From Brevibacterium antiquum CNRZ 918 (GTDB lineage: Bacteria > Actinomycetota > Actinomycetes > Actinomycetales > Brevibacteriaceae), in the NCBI RefSeq assembly GCF_900169145.1, contig NZ_FXZD01000005.1, positions 1-64,000 of the forward strand: a stretch of DNA of 64,000 bases. Reading direction: 5' to 3'. Of this stretch, positions 63,221 through 64,000 are shown one piece after another; position 1 is the first letter of the stretch, and every line of letters begins with the position of its first letter. Below the pieces are notes generated by a model. It was not told the origin of the DNA, did not search any database, and saw nothing but the letters and a program-made list of their open reading frames with translations. A program made the position numbers and the translations under genes.

Positions 63221-64000
63221 TCACCGGTCTGTGGCGAGGATCGAGTAGCCGGCTTGGTGTTCGTCGAGATCGGCACTGAGCCCGGCTCTGGCGGCACGCT
63301 TTCCGAAGTACCACGCGTAGGCGATGACTGCGGCAGTGTAGAGGACGCCGATGGCGATCTTGAGTGTCGGCGGAATCGGGTTGGGGGTGACGAATCCTTC
63401 GATGAGTCCCGAGATGAACAACATGATGACCAGCCCACCGGCAACGGTCAGCAGCGACCTGGCCTCCGAGGCGAGTTTGTTCCGCCGCAGCTGCGGTCCC
63501 GGCACCACCCAGGCGAAGAACAGTCTCAGACCCGCTGCTGCTGCGAGGATGATGCAGCTGATCTCGGGGATTCCGTGCGGGAGGATGTACCAGAAGAAGT
63601 CCGAACCGCGGTCGAACTCGAACATCATCGCACCGGAGAAGCCCACGTTGACAGCGTTGGAGAACAGCCCGGAGACGACGAAGACTCCGGTAATGCCCAA
63701 GAGCACGAACTGCACCGCGATCCACGCGTTGTTCGTCCACACGCCCACGGCGAAGAACCCGTTCGGATTCTCCTTGTAGTAGTCGACGAAATCATGTTCG
63801 GCGAACTGTTTGCGGAAGGAGTGGTCGCCGAAGGTCTCGAGGACCTCCGGGTGCATGCCCGCCCAGATCCCGGCCAGGCTCGCCACGGCCAGGAAGCACG
63901 CGGCGACGATGAGGAAGTCCCACCTCAGCCGGTAGATCGACAGCGGCAGGCTGATCACGAAGAAACGAGAGAAGCCAGACAGCCCGCCGGCGGGAACTGC
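63221..64000 (-). CDS. stage II sporulation protein M family membrane protein (partial)
   Basis: The frame is open to the right edge and beyond (GGLSGFSRFFVISLPLSIYR), so the N-terminus is outside the window. Family members start with a cytoplasmic helical domain of about 100 residues that ends in FxRFF. The visible 259 residues hold four or five helices, the NPNGFFAVGVWTNNAWIAVQ motif and FFWYILPHGIPEISCIILAA, the SpoIIM core. In non-sporulating actinobacteria it is encoded beside MoxR-DUF58 genes and RDD proteins, and may act in membrane trafficking. It is convergent with the DUF58 gene. Confidence 0.9.
   Translation of the reverse strand, partial: AVPAGGLSGFSRFFVISLPLSIYRLRWDFLIVAACFLAVASLAGIWAGMHPEVLETFGDHSFRKQFAEHDFVDYYKENPNGFFAVGVWTNNAWIAVQFVLLGITGVFVVSGLFSNAVNVGFSGAMMFEFDRGSDFFWYILPHGIPEISCIILAAAAGLRLFFAWVVPGPQLRRNKLASEARSLLTVAGGLVIMLFISGLIEGFVTPNPIPPTLKIAIGVLYTAAVIAYAWYFGKRAARAGLSADLDEHQAGYSILATDR

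Overview
The window looks like the chromosome of a high-GC actinobacterium, most likely a member of Micrococcales such as Brevibacterium (inference from gene content and order, not from a search). The evidence is a mycothiol S-conjugate amidase, a four-cysteine WhiB protein, the MtrA-MtrB-LpqB cassette, a 1629-residue NAD-glutamate dehydrogenase, a PIN-PhoH protein and a short-chain-type isoprenyl transferase. Gene order over several blocks matches, as I recall it, Mycobacterium tuberculosis: ychF-ispH-xseA-xseB-DUF4245-glpX-fum-phoH-uppS-trhA-mca-greA (Rv1080c-Rv1112 region), maf-acc-lpdA (Rv3282-Rv3303c), and whiB1-pdtaS followed by secA-hpf-comF-lpqB-mtrB-mtrA (Rv3219-Rv3246c). I see no rRNA, tRNA or CRISPR array.

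Region 1-10.7 kb is accessory. It holds two PD-(D/E)XK nuclease-like proteins (one lacking its 5' end), a small membrane protein, a serine recombinase cut off after about 57 codons, a very GC-rich block of about 5.7 kb (about 3994-9682), and the C-terminal part of a CBASS CD-NTase carrying a nonsense codon. The GC-rich block contains an intact TetR regulator, oleate hydratase and 3-hydroxyacyl-CoA dehydrogenase, with decayed genes between and beside them: a mug glycosylase fused end to end with a DUF2254 fragment, and an endonuclease broken by an exact 8-bp tandem duplication. The palindrome TGAGTNNACTCA occurs in front of tetR/oleate hydratase and in front of the dehydrogenase, which suggests a small fatty-acid regulon surviving in a decaying transferred segment.

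Region 10.7-35.4 kb is housekeeping: YchF, RmuC, IspH, exonuclease VII, FBPase II, beta-carbonic anhydrase, fumarase, PhoH, UppS, TrhA, Mca with a coupled small membrane protein, DUF4307, GreA with an intrinsic terminator in its leader, an AI-2E family transporter, an SGNH-like protein lacking catalytic residues, Maf, an acyl-CoA carboxylase alpha subunit, an ECF sigma factor coupled to a YCII protein, LpdA, a gamma-carbonic anhydrase and WhiB1.

Region 35.4-64 kb starts with PdtaS and the giant glutamate dehydrogenase. It continues with an uncharacterised envelope/regulator cluster (DUF2505, DUF6912-like, CpaE-like, SAF/CpaB-like, BldC-like HTH, a possible Sm-like protein, LysM and DUF6459 proteins). 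Then come SecA, a YcaQ-type glycosylase, HPF, ComF, LpqB, MtrB and MtrA. The last part is a coupled operon of a membrane protein, DUF4129, DUF4350, MoxR and DUF58, with a convergent SpoIIM-family protein running off the right edge. A recurring signal is a TANNNT -10 hexamer placed exactly 6 nt before the start codon at six genes, indicating leaderless transcripts.
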